In this document: one piece after another, positions 50,801 to 58,813 of the stretch
Numbering within the stretch: the first letter of the stretch is position 1
Layout of the letters: the number at the start of each line of letters is the position of its first letter
Assembly (NCBI RefSeq): GCF_024320865.1
Contig: NZ_JANDBD010000007.1
Coordinates: 62,001-126,000, forward strand
Source: Mycolicibacterium arenosum
GTDB taxonomy: Bacteria; Actinomycetota; Actinomycetes; Mycobacteriales; Mycobacteriaceae
Length of the DNA: 64,000 nt
Reading direction: 5' to 3'
Made by a program: the position numbers and the translations under genes
The notes under the pieces: model-generated
What the model saw: only the letters and a program-made list of their open reading frames with translations
The model's database searches: none
What the model was told of the DNA's origin: nothing

Positions 50801-51025
50801 CACCGCCGCCGCGCTCTCCAGGACGTCGGTCAGGATCTCGCGCATCCGCTCGATGTCCACCGAGGACGCGATCTGCATCGACCGCACGACGTCGGCGAAG
50901 AGCACCGTCACCTGCCTGTAGTCGGCGTCGTGTCGCACCGCCAGGGTCGACGAGCCGCACCTGTCGCAGAATCGCGCCCCTTGGCGAAGGTCGGACCCGC
51001 AGGACTCACACATGGCCGCCGTCAT
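47849..51025 (-). CDS. Zinc ribbon-cyclase-ATPase-TPR regulator, copy 1
   Basis: A 1058-aa protein from ATG 51025. Order: a zinc ribbon CESC...CDRC (residues about 5-25), a class III cyclase domain (VTVLFADVVRSMQIA; GTGDGVMAIFGAP), an AAA-type ATPase with Walker A SVVGPPGIGKSRAARD and Walker B LLIVEDAHWID, and a TPR-like C-terminus. In the cyclase, the metal-binding aspartates are present, but the transition-state Asn is Gly: HVGWAQRMES instead of VNxAxR, so activity is doubtful. There is no HTH visible. It is a paralogue of the protein at 54.6-57.8 kb with exactly the same length. Divergent from the MMPL gene; it may regulate that transport and biosynthetic unit. Confidence 0.88.
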   Translation of the reverse strand: MTAAMCESCGSDLRQGARFCDRCGSSTLAVRHDADYRQVTVLFADVVRSMQIASSVDIERMREILTDVLESAAAVVRRYGGTVQGTGDGVMAIFGAPVAHEDHALRGCLAALAIQDESRRLAADVARRDHIELRLRVGLDSGLVIAGELGSGVLGYAATGRHVGWAQRMESVAPPGEVVLSESTVHLVEHLVVLAEPEWARVKGVDDPVRVRRLLAIGHRRGSPGSTESTLVGRHAEMAALVAMVGRAGGGRGGVVSVVGPPGIGKSRAARDTAAMAAGRGIEVVWTFCESHAREVPFHAVTNLVRALTRIADGDDARARTLVREKFRDGDADDVRLLDDLLGIGAADAPLPEVEPDARRRRLTALLSSALATDGSTLLIVEDAHWIDSASESMLAELFACASSTPSIVLVTFRPEYTGPLTQIADATTLTFATLSDSSIAELLDELLGTDPSLVSLKRIITERAAGNPFFAEEMVRELMQRRVLDGERGACVCLRDVAELRVPATVQAAIAARIDGLTVPAKRILQAAAVIGSRFTVSLLTALGVEPAFDELVQAEMVDRLHVASNDEYAFRHPLIRAVAYESQLRSDRAKWHRRVAAAIEERATGGVDESAALIAQHLERAGEIHAAYGWHMRAGVWSNTRALDAARLSWERARRLADALPATDDARLSMRIAPRTMLCATDFHAQDIKQTRGRYAELRELCEQAGDKVSLAIGMTGLATELAYTGRSPEGSTLASEQMSLLESIGQPALTMALAVIGFVNWGDAGRTDELLRWSHAVVELADGDPTRGAGFGVGSPLAAALAARSVARSWLGLDGWRQDQHDALAMARHRDPTTVGFVVAWTHGLAILHGMLQADDVAVLAGEEAVRIARDASNDHALVLASSALSIALMHRTSTTEQDRGVEQLARLRDTVLRQHGPFLVPIADAFIARATAERGDVDAALGTLRAAVAELQGAGRHSVAAASMLVQTLLERGADADLVEAEEAIGRMTSRHDGSAVVEITLARLRALLAGARDDAGTYRDAAAHYYALADSLDFEGHLSWARDMMNDAARRIF

Positions 51026-51330
51026 CGCCACCACCGATCGATGTGCCCGTTGAACGATGCCAACGGGCTCGCGTTGATCCTGCGGCATCCACATTAAAGG
51101 ACTCCGACGTCGAGTAACGGCCGTTCAATGCCGCATTCCACCACCGGGCGATGTCGGTGATGCTCGTTCGGCTCAGTAGGGCGGGCCGAAACCGGGCGAG
51201 ATTGCAGTGGGGTGCTACCGCACTCGAAGCACCGAGCGCGACTGATCATCTACCTGTCACAACAGCAACACTCCAGGGCCGAACCATCAGAGTCACCATC
51301 GCCGTACCCGTCGACGCAGGAGAAGGCACG
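51026..51330. promoter_or_regulatory. Divergent control region with two palindromes
   Basis: The 305-bp region between the cyclase regulator and the MMPL gene has no gene. It holds an inverted repeat CCCGTTG-8nt-CAACGGG at 51046-51067, directly upstream of the cyclase gene, and the palindrome AACGGCCGTT at 51116-51125. Both share an AACGG half-site, suggesting one regulator binds both. The MMPL ribosome-binding site AGGAGAAGG lies near 51320. Promoter elements could not be identified with confidence. Confidence 0.5.
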
Positions 51331-53583
51331 ATGCTAGACCGGCTTGCACGACTGGCCGTGGCCCGGCCCAAGACGGTGCTCGCCGCGACCCTGGTACTCG
51401 CGGTTGCCGCGCTCGCGTACGGGTCGGGGATCACCGAGCGGCTGTCAGGGGGCGGCTTCTACAGCGTTTCGTCCGAGTCGCAGCGCGCAGCTGCCATGCT
51501 AGAGCAGCGGTTTCACGTCGGTAAACCCAATCTGGTGATCCTCGCGACCCACACCGACGGCGGGTCAGTCGACGACCCCGTTGCGGTCGCCGCCGGCGAG
51601 GCTCTCACTCGAGAGCTCGCCGCCACGCCCGGTATCGACACGGTCAGCTCGTACTGGGGGCCCGCCCGGTCCGAACTGCTGCGTAGCGATGACGGGACGA
51701 GGGCGATGATCGTGGCGCACGTCGAAGGTGATGAGCGCGAGTTCGCCGCATCGGCAAGAGATCTCACCGCGAGCTACCGTGGCACCGAGCGCGGTCCACT
51801 GAAGCTGCAACTCGGCGGGGAGGCGGTCAGCTACAACGATGTGACCGATCAGCTCAACCACGACTTGGCGATCAGTGAGGCGATCGCGTTGCCGGTAATC
51901 CTCGTGCTGATGACACTGGTGTTCGGCAGTCTGGTGGCCGCCGGCTTGCCGCTCGTCATCGGCGTGCTGTCGATCGCGGGTTCACTCGGCCTGCTGGCCT
52001 TGTTGTCGGATGTCACCCCGGTGTCCAACTATGCACTCAACGTGACGACGATCGTCGGTCTGGCTCTGGCCATCGACTACAGCCTCCTGGTGCTGACCAG
52101 GTTCCGGGAGGAGCGGACTCGGGCTCAGTCCCTCGACGACGCCATCATCGAGTCGGTTCGAACCGCCGGCCGCACGGTCGTATTCTCCGCCACCACGGTG
52201 ACGTTGTCGGTGCTGGCGCTGCTTGCCTTCCCCATGATGTTCCTGCGTTCGATCGCCTACGCGTGTGTCGGCGTGGTGCTGCTCGCGACGGTGTGCGCGC
52301 TCGTCGTCATGCCCGCCACGTTGCGACTTCTGGGGTCCCGTATCGACGCACTCAACGTGCGCCGGCTGATTCCGCAGCTGTTCGGGCGCCGCGCACCGGA
52401 CGAAGCGCGGGCGGAGCAGGACGGGTTCTGGTTCCGCAGTTCACGACTGGTCATGCGGAGACCGGTCGTGATGGGGGGCGCAGTTCTGCTCCTTGCTCTG
52501 CTGCTTGCGGCACCGTTCGGCAACATCCGCTTGAACTTTCCCGACGACCGGTCGCTGCCGACGACGATCGAAAGCCGAAGTGTCGGCGACGTGATCCGCT
52601 CCGAGTTCCCGGCACAGGCGACCGCGGCGATGGATGTGCTCCTCGAGAATTCGGCGAGTGCCGAGCAGCTGGACGGCTATGCCGGCGCGCTGTCACGATT
52701 GCCGCACGTCGTGGCGGTAAAGCTGGGACTGGCGAGCTATGTCGACGGGCAACGGATGGGCGAAAAGCCAGTGCCCGACGCGAACGGCGCCTATCTACGA
52801 GTGATCCCAGACGTCGATCCCTACAGCGACGCGGCCAACCAGCTGCTCGACCAGGTACGCAGAGCACCGGCTCCAGGCACCGTGCACGTCGGCGGACTCA
52901 CTGCAGAAAGCGTCGATACCAAAGATGCTCTGTTCGAACGAGTCCCGTTAGCCGCGGCACTGATGGTGTTGGCGATGTTCAGCGTGCTGTTCGCGTTCAC
53001 CCGAAGCGTCGTTCTACCGATCAAGGCGTTGCTGCTCAACGCAGTCAGCCTGTCTGCGACTCTCGGTGCGATGGTGTTCATCTTTCAGGAGGGCCACCTC
53101 AAGTGGCTGGTCGGAGATTTCGCCGTCACCGGAACGCTGCCTGCACCGGTGCCGATTCTCATCATCTGCCTGGTGTTCGGACTGTCCATGGACTACGAAG
53201 TGTTCCTGTTGTCGCGTATCACCGAGGAGTATCGCGCGCACGGCGACACCAACCTCGCGGTGATGTCCGGGCTGCAGCGCGTAGGCCCCGTCGTCACCGC
53301 GGCGGCGTTGATCATGTCGGTCGTGTTCATCGCCATGGCCACGTCGTCGGTGTCGTTCGTCAAGTTGCTGGGGGTCGGGTTGACGCTGGCGATCCTGTTC
53401 GACGCGACGCTCATTCGCGCCGTACTCATGCCCGCCGCGATGCGGCTCATGGGTCGCGCGAATTGGTGGGCGCCTCATTGGCTAGGCCTCCAGCGGCCTC
53501 CCGCGCATCTTCTCGTGAGCGGGGCCCGTAGTCCGCAGCAACTGACCGTTCGCCAGTTGACAGCGCAATCGGCGGTGAACTGA
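51331..53583 (+). CDS. MMPL-family RND-type lipid/export transporter
   Basis: A 750-aa membrane transporter. The ATG at 51331 has AGGAGAAGG just upstream; longer starts add a segment with no features. The N-terminus MLDRLARLAVARPKTVLAAT leads into the first membrane helix, followed by a large periplasmic loop and the first helix bundle (PVILVLMTLVFGSLVAAGLP; TTIVGLALAIDYSLLVLTRF, with the family Asp-Tyr pair). The second bundle has VFGLSMDYEVFLLSRITEEY and the same Asp-Tyr motif. Two such bundles are the MMPL hallmark. It probably exports a lipidic product with proton coupling. It sits 1 bp from the polyprenyl synthase gene, so the operon makes and exports an isoprenoid-derived molecule. Confidence 0.92.
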   Translation: MLDRLARLAVARPKTVLAATLVLAVAALAYGSGITERLSGGGFYSVSSESQRAAAMLEQRFHVGKPNLVILATHTDGGSVDDPVAVAAGEALTRELAATPGIDTVSSYWGPARSELLRSDDGTRAMIVAHVEGDEREFAASARDLTASYRGTERGPLKLQLGGEAVSYNDVTDQLNHDLAISEAIALPVILVLMTLVFGSLVAAGLPLVIGVLSIAGSLGLLALLSDVTPVSNYALNVTTIVGLALAIDYSLLVLTRFREERTRAQSLDDAIIESVRTAGRTVVFSATTVTLSVLALLAFPMMFLRSIAYACVGVVLLATVCALVVMPATLRLLGSRIDALNVRRLIPQLFGRRAPDEARAEQDGFWFRSSRLVMRRPVVMGGAVLLLALLLAAPFGNIRLNFPDDRSLPTTIESRSVGDVIRSEFPAQATAAMDVLLENSASAEQLDGYAGALSRLPHVVAVKLGLASYVDGQRMGEKPVPDANGAYLRVIPDVDPYSDAANQLLDQVRRAPAPGTVHVGGLTAESVDTKDALFERVPLAAALMVLAMFSVLFAFTRSVVLPIKALLLNAVSLSATLGAMVFIFQEGHLKWLVGDFAVTGTLPAPVPILIICLVFGLSMDYEVFLLSRITEEYRAHGDTNLAVMSGLQRVGPVVTAAALIMSVVFIAMATSSVSFVKLLGVGLTLAILFDATLIRAVLMPAAMRLMGRANWWAPHWLGLQRPPAHLLVSGARSPQQLTVRQLTAQSAVN

Positions 53584-53584
53584 C

Positions 53585-54610
53585 ATGCGATCCCGATCAG
53601 GCGATGCGTCGGAAACGACTGCGCAGCAACGGGTTCTGGCCGATATCGCAACACGATCCTCGGCGTTGACCGAACGGCTGCTTGCCAGCGATTCGACCGG
53701 CGATCGCGCGATGGGGACGTTCGTCGACACGTTCTTCACCATGATTCCCCTGGACGGCTCCGCGGCCAGCATCAACGGCATCGTCATGCTTCCCGTGCTC
53801 GTGTTCGGCGCCGAAACCGCTGCGCCGATGGGCGCGACACCCGTAGCGCTCATCCACACGCTGTGGTGGGCGGCGGCGCGATATCTGGACGACATGATCG
53901 ACGATCCGCAACTCGCCCGGTCTGATCCCGCGGACTTCAACCGGGGAGTTATGACCGCAATTGCGGTGGGTAATTACCTGCCGCTCAGGGTTTTCGGCGA
54001 TCTGACCGTATCCGACGCCGTTCGAGTTCGTCTGATCACCGAGTACGGCAACGGGTGTATCGCCGCACTGAGCGGGCAGCTGACCGACCTGGCTCTCAAC
54101 GCGGAGACCGCAACTCCCGACGACGTCCTGCGCAACTACGAGAGCAAGACGGGCGCACCGTACGGGATGTCCGCCGCGCTCGCCGCGCACCTCGCGGATC
54201 GCGATGCCGACCGGGTCGAGGCCTGGCGCTCGTTCGGTAGAGCGCTAGGAGTGCTTCGTCAACTGGTCAACGATCAGCGCGACCTGGTCACCGAACGTGA
54301 CGAGGATCTGCGCAACGGCACCGCGACCTACCTGCTGGTTCATCTCCTCGGCTCCGTGTCGACTGCGCGACGCGCGGAATTGATCGACCTTCACCGGCAC
54401 GCGGGCACGTCGGAGGACGCGCGGACGGAACTGAGGCGGGCGATGCTGGCCGCGGATGTCGTGTCCGGTTACGCGGACTCGATCCAGCCCATCGTCCGTG
54501 CCACCCGCGAGGCGCTCGCGTCGCTCGGTGGTGACCCGCAGTGCGTCACGGATCTGAGCGCCCTCATCGACGAGACCATTTCCCACTATCCGCAGTTTCA
54601 ACTCCGGTGA
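53585..54610 (+). CDS. Polyprenyl synthetase-family isoprenoid enzyme
   Basis: A 341-aa all-helical prenyltransferase-like protein. The first aspartate-rich motif is DDMIDD (residues 102-107, in RYLDDMIDDPQLA). The second is weaker: NDQRDL near 222 instead of DDxxD. Other family features are the ESKTGAPYGMSAALAAH lysine segment near 180 and the GNYLPLRVFGDLT helix. The partly degenerate second motif could reduce chain elongation or favour an isoprenyl-cyclase role. It most likely makes a short prenyl diphosphate (C15-C20 range) for the UbiA prenyltransferase nearby. Operon with the MMPL gene; it converges with the second cyclase regulator (10-bp gap). Confidence 0.82.
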   Translation: MRSRSGDASETTAQQRVLADIATRSSALTERLLASDSTGDRAMGTFVDTFFTMIPLDGSAASINGIVMLPVLVFGAETAAPMGATPVALIHTLWWAAARYLDDMIDDPQLARSDPADFNRGVMTAIAVGNYLPLRVFGDLTVSDAVRVRLITEYGNGCIAALSGQLTDLALNAETATPDDVLRNYESKTGAPYGMSAALAAHLADRDADRVEAWRSFGRALGVLRQLVNDQRDLVTERDEDLRNGTATYLLVHLLGSVSTARRAELIDLHRHAGTSEDARTELRRAMLAADVVSGYADSIQPIVRATREALASLGGDPQCVTDLSALIDETISHYPQFQLR

Positions 54611-54619
54611 CGCGGGGGC

Positions 54620-57600
54620 CTAGGGGGCGATCATCGCCTCGGCCCAGGCGATGTGTCCCTCGAAGCCATACGATTCCGCCATCGCTCGATAACGTTTCTG
54701 ATAGCCCCGGAAGCCGACATCGTCGCCGCGGGCGCGAGCCAGCAGCGCGCGTAGCCGCAGGATCCACGTGTCGCGCACAATCAGCCCGTCATCCGCCGGC
54801 GCAGCGGCCAACCGCTCGATCGCGGCCTCGGCTTCAGCGACATCGCCGTCAGCGTCACGGTCGAGCAGTGTCTCCACCAGCACACCGATAGCAGGCATGC
54901 CCCAGCAGGGCAGCTGTCCCTCGCGATCCAGTTCCTCGACGACGGCGCGGATGAGCGGTATCGCCTCGTCGCGCCCGCCGCAGCGCGCAATCTCCTTGGC
55001 CACATAAGCGTTGATGAGGCGTAACTCGCTCAGGTTATGTCCGCGACGCTCAATCAGGTCGCCGACCTCCTCCAAGAGCCTCCGCCCACGATCACGCTCC
55101 GCATCCGTATGGCGGTGTACCAGTGCGAGACCCGGTATGGCACCGGCGAAAACCACCGCCATGTCATCGCTGGATCGTTCGGCGATCCGCTTCGCATCCT
55201 CGATCTCGCGCACGGCCGAATCATCGGCGGCCAGCGCGCCCAACGGTATTGCAGGGAGATAGACATAGGCGACGACGATGGCATACGACAACGGGTCGGC
55301 GCTGCGGACCATGGCCAGGCCCTGCCGCAAGTCTTCCGACCATCCGGGACGACCCAGGCAGTACCTGCCCATAGCCCGCGTCGTCAACGCCAGCGCCAAC
55401 GGAGAGCCGATCATGAAGTTGCCTTTAGCCGGATCACCGTCGGCTAGGTCGATCGTCCGTTCTGACCATTGCAGAGTGTCAGACCACTCGCCGCTGTGAG
55501 CTTTGGCGTAGATCACGGGGAAGGACAGCCCCACCGTCAGCGTCGGATCGCCGATCGACTCGACGAGGGCCCAGGCTTCGGACGCCAGCCGCGACGCCTC
55601 GCGGAGCCGGCCCCGAAATCCGTGATCGATCACCAATCCGGCCATGGCGATGGCCAGCGACGCCTTATCTCCTGCAGCCGTGCACAACTGCCGTAACTCC
55701 TCGAAGCGACCCGCCACGTTGATACCCACCCGCCAGGCGATTCCGCACAGCATCGTCTTGGGTGCGATCCGCATCGTCGCCCGGTCGGGGTCGTCGTCAG
55801 CCATTGCGTCGGCGATCGCTTCGGCGCGCTGCCAACTCCTTTGGGTCGCGGCGATGTCGCGGTAGGTCGCCCACGTGGCGGCGCGCATGTGCCATTGGTA
55901 CGCGGCGTGCCGATCACCGGCCGCCTCCAGGTGTTCGGCAATCAGGGCGGCATTCTCGTCGGCCGCTGCCGGGTCACGTGATTCGATGGCGGCGGCGACG
56001 CGCCGATGCAGGACGGCACGGTCGGATTTCAGCTGTGATTCGTAGGCCACCGCGCGGATCAGCGGGTGCCTGAAGGCGTATTCGGCGCTGGGGGCGAACC
56101 GCATCTGGTCGATCAGCTCGGCGGTCAGCAGCTCGTCGAATACCGCGTCGATGCCAAGCGCGGCGATCACGTCGGCCCCGAAGCGGGCGCCGGTCACCGC
56201 CGCCGCGTTCAGCGTCTGCTTGGCCGGCATGGTCAGCCGGTCGATGCGCGCCTCGATGGCGGCCTCCACGGTGGCGGGCACGCTCACCTCAGCCACATCC
56301 ACCCGACAGACATAGCTGCCGTACTCACCGCGCAGCACCCCGCGCTGCTCGAATCCGCGCACCATCTCCTCTGCGAAGAACGGATTTCCCGCGGCTCGAT
56401 CGGTGATGATCGCCGTCAGCTCGCCCACCGAGGGATCATCACCCACGAAGTCGCGGATCAGTGCCGCGGTGTCCGAATCATCAAGGGGGGCCAGCACTAT
56501 CGTCTGGTTACCCGGTACTCGCGTCAGAGCTCCCGCGTATTCGGGGCGCGATGTGACCAGTACCATCGTCGGGGTGCGGGGAACGACGGTGAGGAAGTCG
56601 GCCAGCATCGATTCACTGACCGCGTCGATCCAGTGCGCGTCCTCGACGATGAACAGCGCGGGTTCGGTGCGGGCCAACGTCGCGGTGTTGATCAAGGCGG
56701 TGAGCCTGCGCCGTCGCGCATCCGGGTCGATCTGAGGCAGCGCCACGTCGGGGTCGGCGATACCGAGCAGATCGTCGAGCAGCAGAAGGTCCTGCGGGTC
56801 GGCCCCCGCGACGTATTCGCGGACCTGCGCTCGCGCCGCGTCACCGTGGAGTTCCGCCACCCCGCTGCCCGCCCGCAGGAGCCGCGTCACCACGCCGAAA
56901 GGGACGTCGCTGGTGTGGGATTCGCAGTAGGCCCAGAACACCTCGACCCCGCGGGCGGCTGCCACCGTGGCGGCCTCCCTGGCTACCCGGCTCTTGCCGA
57001 TGCCCGGCGGTCCCACCACATTCACCACCGCGCCGCGGCCGTCGACAGCGCGTCCGATCGTCGCCTCGAGGGCCTGCACTTCCCAGCGACGCCCGACCAG
57101 GGCCGCCTCGGCGCGTCTAACCGTGCCCTCGGGCGGGTGGATTGCCAGCAGCCGTCGCGCGGGCACCGGTTCGTCGGCGCCCTTGATCCGCACCCACTCC
57201 GGTTCGGCCAGCATCGCGACGTGCTCGACGAGCTGCGCCGTCGACTCCGAGAGCATCACGCCTCCCGGAGGAGCAGCCGATTCCATCCGCTGGGCGAAAC
57301 CCACCGCAGCGCCCGTCGCGGCATAGCCGAGCGATCCCGAACCGATGTCGCCCGCAATCACCCGACCCGAGTTCAGACCGACCCGTAATCGCAAGGCCAC
57401 GCCGTCGCGGCTCTGCACCTCGACCGCCAGCTTATTCGCCTCGTCCTGGATCGTGAGGGCCGAAATGCACGCTCGAAAGGCGTGATCCTCCAACGCGATT
57501 GGCGCACCGAACAGCGCCATCACGCCGTCGCCGGTGTGGTCCACGGTCCCGCCGTAACGACGGACTACGGCGGCCGCTCGCTCAAGGAGCTCGGTCATGA

Positions 57601-57796
57601 TCTCGCGCAGCCGCTCCACATCCACAGCGGCCGCGATGTCGGACGACCGCACCACGTCGGCGAACAGCACCGTCACCTGCTTGTACTGGGCACTGTCGAT
57701 CGGGACGGCGGTCGGGGCACCGCACTCATCACAGAACTTGGCTGTCGCCCGCAGTTCAGTCCGGCACGCGCCGCACACGGCTACTGCCGACGTCAT
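54620..57796 (-). CDS. Zinc ribbon-cyclase-ATPase-TPR regulator, copy 2
   Basis: A 1058-aa paralogue of the protein at 47.8-51.0 kb with the same domain order: zinc ribbon (CGAC...CDEC, residues about 9-30), class III cyclase (VTVLFADVVRSSDIA; HTGDGVMALFGAPIAL), AAA ATPase (NVVGPPGIGKSRVARE; LFIVEDAHWIDAVSES), then TPR-like repeats. The transition-state Asn is again Gly (AVGFAQRMES). I chose ATG 57796, which begins just before the zinc ribbon. Tandem 15-bp repeats lie upstream. It is oriented like the biosynthetic operon that ends 130 bp before it, so it may be its last gene or separately controlled. The exact role (ATP-dependent sensing with cyclase remnant) is inferred. Confidence 0.88.
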   Translation of the reverse strand: MTSAVAVCGACRTELRATAKFCDECGAPTAVPIDSAQYKQVTVLFADVVRSSDIAAAVDVERLREIMTELLERAAAVVRRYGGTVDHTGDGVMALFGAPIALEDHAFRACISALTIQDEANKLAVEVQSRDGVALRLRVGLNSGRVIAGDIGSGSLGYAATGAAVGFAQRMESAAPPGGVMLSESTAQLVEHVAMLAEPEWVRIKGADEPVPARRLLAIHPPEGTVRRAEAALVGRRWEVQALEATIGRAVDGRGAVVNVVGPPGIGKSRVAREAATVAAARGVEVFWAYCESHTSDVPFGVVTRLLRAGSGVAELHGDAARAQVREYVAGADPQDLLLLDDLLGIADPDVALPQIDPDARRRRLTALINTATLARTEPALFIVEDAHWIDAVSESMLADFLTVVPRTPTMVLVTSRPEYAGALTRVPGNQTIVLAPLDDSDTAALIRDFVGDDPSVGELTAIITDRAAGNPFFAEEMVRGFEQRGVLRGEYGSYVCRVDVAEVSVPATVEAAIEARIDRLTMPAKQTLNAAAVTGARFGADVIAALGIDAVFDELLTAELIDQMRFAPSAEYAFRHPLIRAVAYESQLKSDRAVLHRRVAAAIESRDPAAADENAALIAEHLEAAGDRHAAYQWHMRAATWATYRDIAATQRSWQRAEAIADAMADDDPDRATMRIAPKTMLCGIAWRVGINVAGRFEELRQLCTAAGDKASLAIAMAGLVIDHGFRGRLREASRLASEAWALVESIGDPTLTVGLSFPVIYAKAHSGEWSDTLQWSERTIDLADGDPAKGNFMIGSPLALALTTRAMGRYCLGRPGWSEDLRQGLAMVRSADPLSYAIVVAYVYLPAIPLGALAADDSAVREIEDAKRIAERSSDDMAVVFAGAIPGLALVHRHTDAERDRGRRLLEEVGDLIERRGHNLSELRLINAYVAKEIARCGGRDEAIPLIRAVVEELDREGQLPCWGMPAIGVLVETLLDRDADGDVAEAEAAIERLAAAPADDGLIVRDTWILRLRALLARARGDDVGFRGYQKRYRAMAESYGFEGHIAWAEAMIAP

Positions 57797-57823
57797 GGCG
57801 TTGGCCACCGAAAACAAAGCACC

Positions 57824-57850
57824 ATACTCAGGCGCACGATACTCCGGCGC
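57824..57850. repeat. Two 15-bp tandem direct repeats upstream of a cyclase regulator
   Basis: ATACTCAGGCGC (57824-57835) and ATACTCCGGCGC (57839-57850) repeat with a 15-bp period and one mismatch. They lie 28 bp upstream of the start of cyclase regulator copy 2. Direct repeats at this spacing are typical of binding sites for a dimeric or oligomeric regulator, but the pair is short and chance occurrence cannot be excluded. Confidence 0.35.
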
Positions 57851-57925
57851 GCTGGTCTGGCAGCTTGAACGGCAGGAGCAGAGGTGGGCGATCACCTGGC
57901 TCTGCACCCAGCGTGCCTGCCCTCT

Positions 57926-58813
57926 CTAGCCGACCGCTCCGACGACGGCGAAGGCGACCAGCGTGCCCAGTAGGCCGAGTGCCGATACCGCCGCCGGCCA
58001 TCGGTTGCCCTTCTGGCGGAGGTACTTGATGCCGAATGCGGTGACACCGATCGCCGGCAACGCGACGAAAGCCTTGGCGAGCGGTGAAGCAGGCGCGGCG
58101 ACGACGAACAGAACCGCGGCGAGCGGTCCGGAGCCGATGGTGAGCAACGAGGTCGTCGGGTAGCCCAGGGAATTGGTATAGCTGCGTTCCCCGATTGCGG
58201 GCCTGCGGGCCAGCTTCTTCCCGAATTCGAGCTGGCCGGCGCACAGTGTCAGGATCACGATTCCCAGAGCGCCGACGTACGGGTCCGGCGCCTCGTGCTG
58301 GATCTGGGTGAACGCCGCGAACAGGTACACGAACAGCAGCAGCTGAACCGGGACGCCGATGAGCAGGTTCACGATCAGGTTGTCACCTCGCGTGGCGGGA
58401 CATCGTCGTCCGACCGCCAACACCGCGGCGGCGTAGAGAAGCTGACCGACGATGACGACCATTCCGGCGTGGAAGAACAGGTTGGCGGCGACGATGACCG
58501 TCACGCACGCGGCGGTGAGTGTGGAGAGTTCCCGGAGCTGAATCGCTCCGGACGCCACCGGGCGCTGTGGGTCCGCGACCCGGTCGTAATCCTGGTCTCG
58601 GATGTCGTCGATCACCCGCATGATCAGCAAGTCGGCCCACAGGGTGACAACGACTGTCCCCAACAGAGGAATCGCACTGGTCGTGACGCGGTCTCCAGCC
58701 AGCGCCGCGAACAGACCGATTCCTCCGGCGCCCAAGGCCAGGGCATACACGCCTGACAGAACGGGTGGATACCTGGTGCGAACGAAGTTCGAGATACCGA
58801 CCGCCGCAGTCAT
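57926..58813 (-). CDS. UbiA-family prenyltransferase
   Basis: A 295-aa membrane protein with about eight or nine helices, for example SGVYALALGAGGIGLFAALA near the N-terminus and PLAAVLFVVAAPASPLAKAF near 230. The aspartate-rich catalytic motif DDIRDQDYDRVADPQRPV (near residue 63) fits the UbiA NDxxDxxxD pattern (here DDIRDQDYD). GAGGAGG lies upstream of the ATG at 58813. UbiA enzymes transfer a prenyl chain to an aromatic or other acceptor, and some cyclise prenyl diphosphates. The start overlaps the stop of the P450 gene by four bases (ATGA). In this operon it would receive the prenyl diphosphate made by the neighbouring synthase; the acceptor is unknown. Confidence 0.88.
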   Translation of the reverse strand: MTAAVGISNFVRTRYPPVLSGVYALALGAGGIGLFAALAGDRVTTSAIPLLGTVVVTLWADLLIMRVIDDIRDQDYDRVADPQRPVASGAIQLRELSTLTAACVTVIVAANLFFHAGMVVIVGQLLYAAAVLAVGRRCPATRGDNLIVNLLIGVPVQLLLFVYLFAAFTQIQHEAPDPYVGALGIVILTLCAGQLEFGKKLARRPAIGERSYTNSLGYPTTSLLTIGSGPLAAVLFVVAAPASPLAKAFVALPAIGVTAFGIKYLRQKGNRWPAAVSALGLLGTLVAFAVVGAVG

